The position numbers were made by a program, and so were the translations under genes. Below, piece after piece: positions 12,917-13,036 of a DNA stretch of 13,036 bases. The notes beneath the pieces were generated by a model, which had not been told where the DNA came from, searched no databases, and saw only the letters and a list, made by a program, of their open reading frames with translations. The DNA is from Terriglobia bacterium (lineage in GTDB: Bacteria; Acidobacteriota; Terriglobia; UBA7540): the NCBI GenBank assembly GCA_030040295.1, contig JASHTZ010000096.1, forward strand, positions 1 through 13,036. Direction: 5' to 3'. The first letter of the stretch is position 1. Each line of letters begins with the position of its first letter.

Positions 12917-13036
12917 ATGAAGCGACTGCGCCGTTCGCAAAAACCTCAAAACCAACCCGCGGATTCTCCGCAGTGGCGCGTGGGTATCGGCAACGACCTG
13001 CACCGCCTGGCGCCTGGGCGCAAACTGATTCTGGGC
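12917..13036 (+). CDS. ispF: 2-C-methyl-D-erythritol 2,4-cyclodiphosphate synthase IspF, 5' part
   Basis: Only the first 40 codons lie in the window, and the frame is open at the edge. After about 20 basic and polar residues (MKRLRRSQKPQ...) comes RVGIGNDLHRLAPGRKLILG, the standard IspF opening. The D-x-H pair (NDLH) supplies zinc ligands. IspF cyclises the product of IspE to methylerythritol cyclodiphosphate. The N-terminal extension is longer than in E. coli IspF, which begins almost at this motif. A later start could exist, but no in-frame ATG is closer. The gene lies 10 bases downstream of ispD, in the pairing seen in many bacteria. Confidence 0.9.
   Translation, partial: MKRLRRSQKPQNQPADSPQWRVGIGNDLHRLAPGRKLILG

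Overview
The window is a co-directional (+ strand) block from a fairly GC-rich bacterium. It carries the membrane half of a flagellar biogenesis cluster, followed by a c-di-GMP-type adaptor gene and the start of a PIN-TRAM/ispD/ispF housekeeping segment. The gene content, the PIN-TRAM-ispD-ispF linkage and the many palindromic intergenic repeats would fit Acidobacteriota or a related deep-branching diderm. That placement is an impression from gene content and not a measured assignment. No tRNA, rRNA, CRISPR array, transposase or prophage gene is visible, and no convincing gene lies on the - strand.

Layout. Positions 1-267 hold no recognisable gene. A sigma54-like -24/-12 element (268-284) precedes fliL (320-778), a very short SpoA-only FliN-like gene (782-1060), fliO (1137-1430), fliP (1436-2212), fliQ (2223-2492), fliR (2628-3389), flhB (3463-4539), flhA (4762-6852), the flagellar sigma factor fliA (7036-7857), fliM (7842-8840) and a long FliN/FliY-like gene (8837-9745). 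FliP, FliQ, FliR, FlhB, FlhA and FliO form the flagellar type III export gate. FliL belongs to the stator/basal body. FliM and the two FliN-type proteins build the rotor switch (C-ring). FliA would transcribe late flagellar genes. No flhF or flhG lies between flhA and fliA, where many bacteria keep them.

Downstream, 9814-10653 encodes a stand-alone protein with an N-terminal four-cysteine cluster and an MshEN/GspE-N-type domain, a fold known to bind c-di-GMP. After a roughly 280-base repeat-filled gap come an extended -10 promoter, a membrane-anchored PIN-TRAM protein (11027-12046), a strong intrinsic terminator (12081-12115), ispD (12202-12906) and the first 40 codons of ispF (12917 to the end). 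IspD and IspF are consecutive-pathway enzymes of non-mevalonate isoprenoid synthesis.

The most striking non-genic structure is a set of dispersed, multi-hairpin palindromic repeats in nearly every larger intergenic gap. At least three families (A, B and C below) each occur more than once in the window and in both orientations. They separate genes that otherwise overlap or are tightly packed, and they create false N-terminal extensions on fliR and fliA. Other points to check are an NPNE motif replacing the FlhB NPTH autocleavage site, a probable CTG start of fliR, a FliO without a clear membrane segment, and two FliN-type genes.
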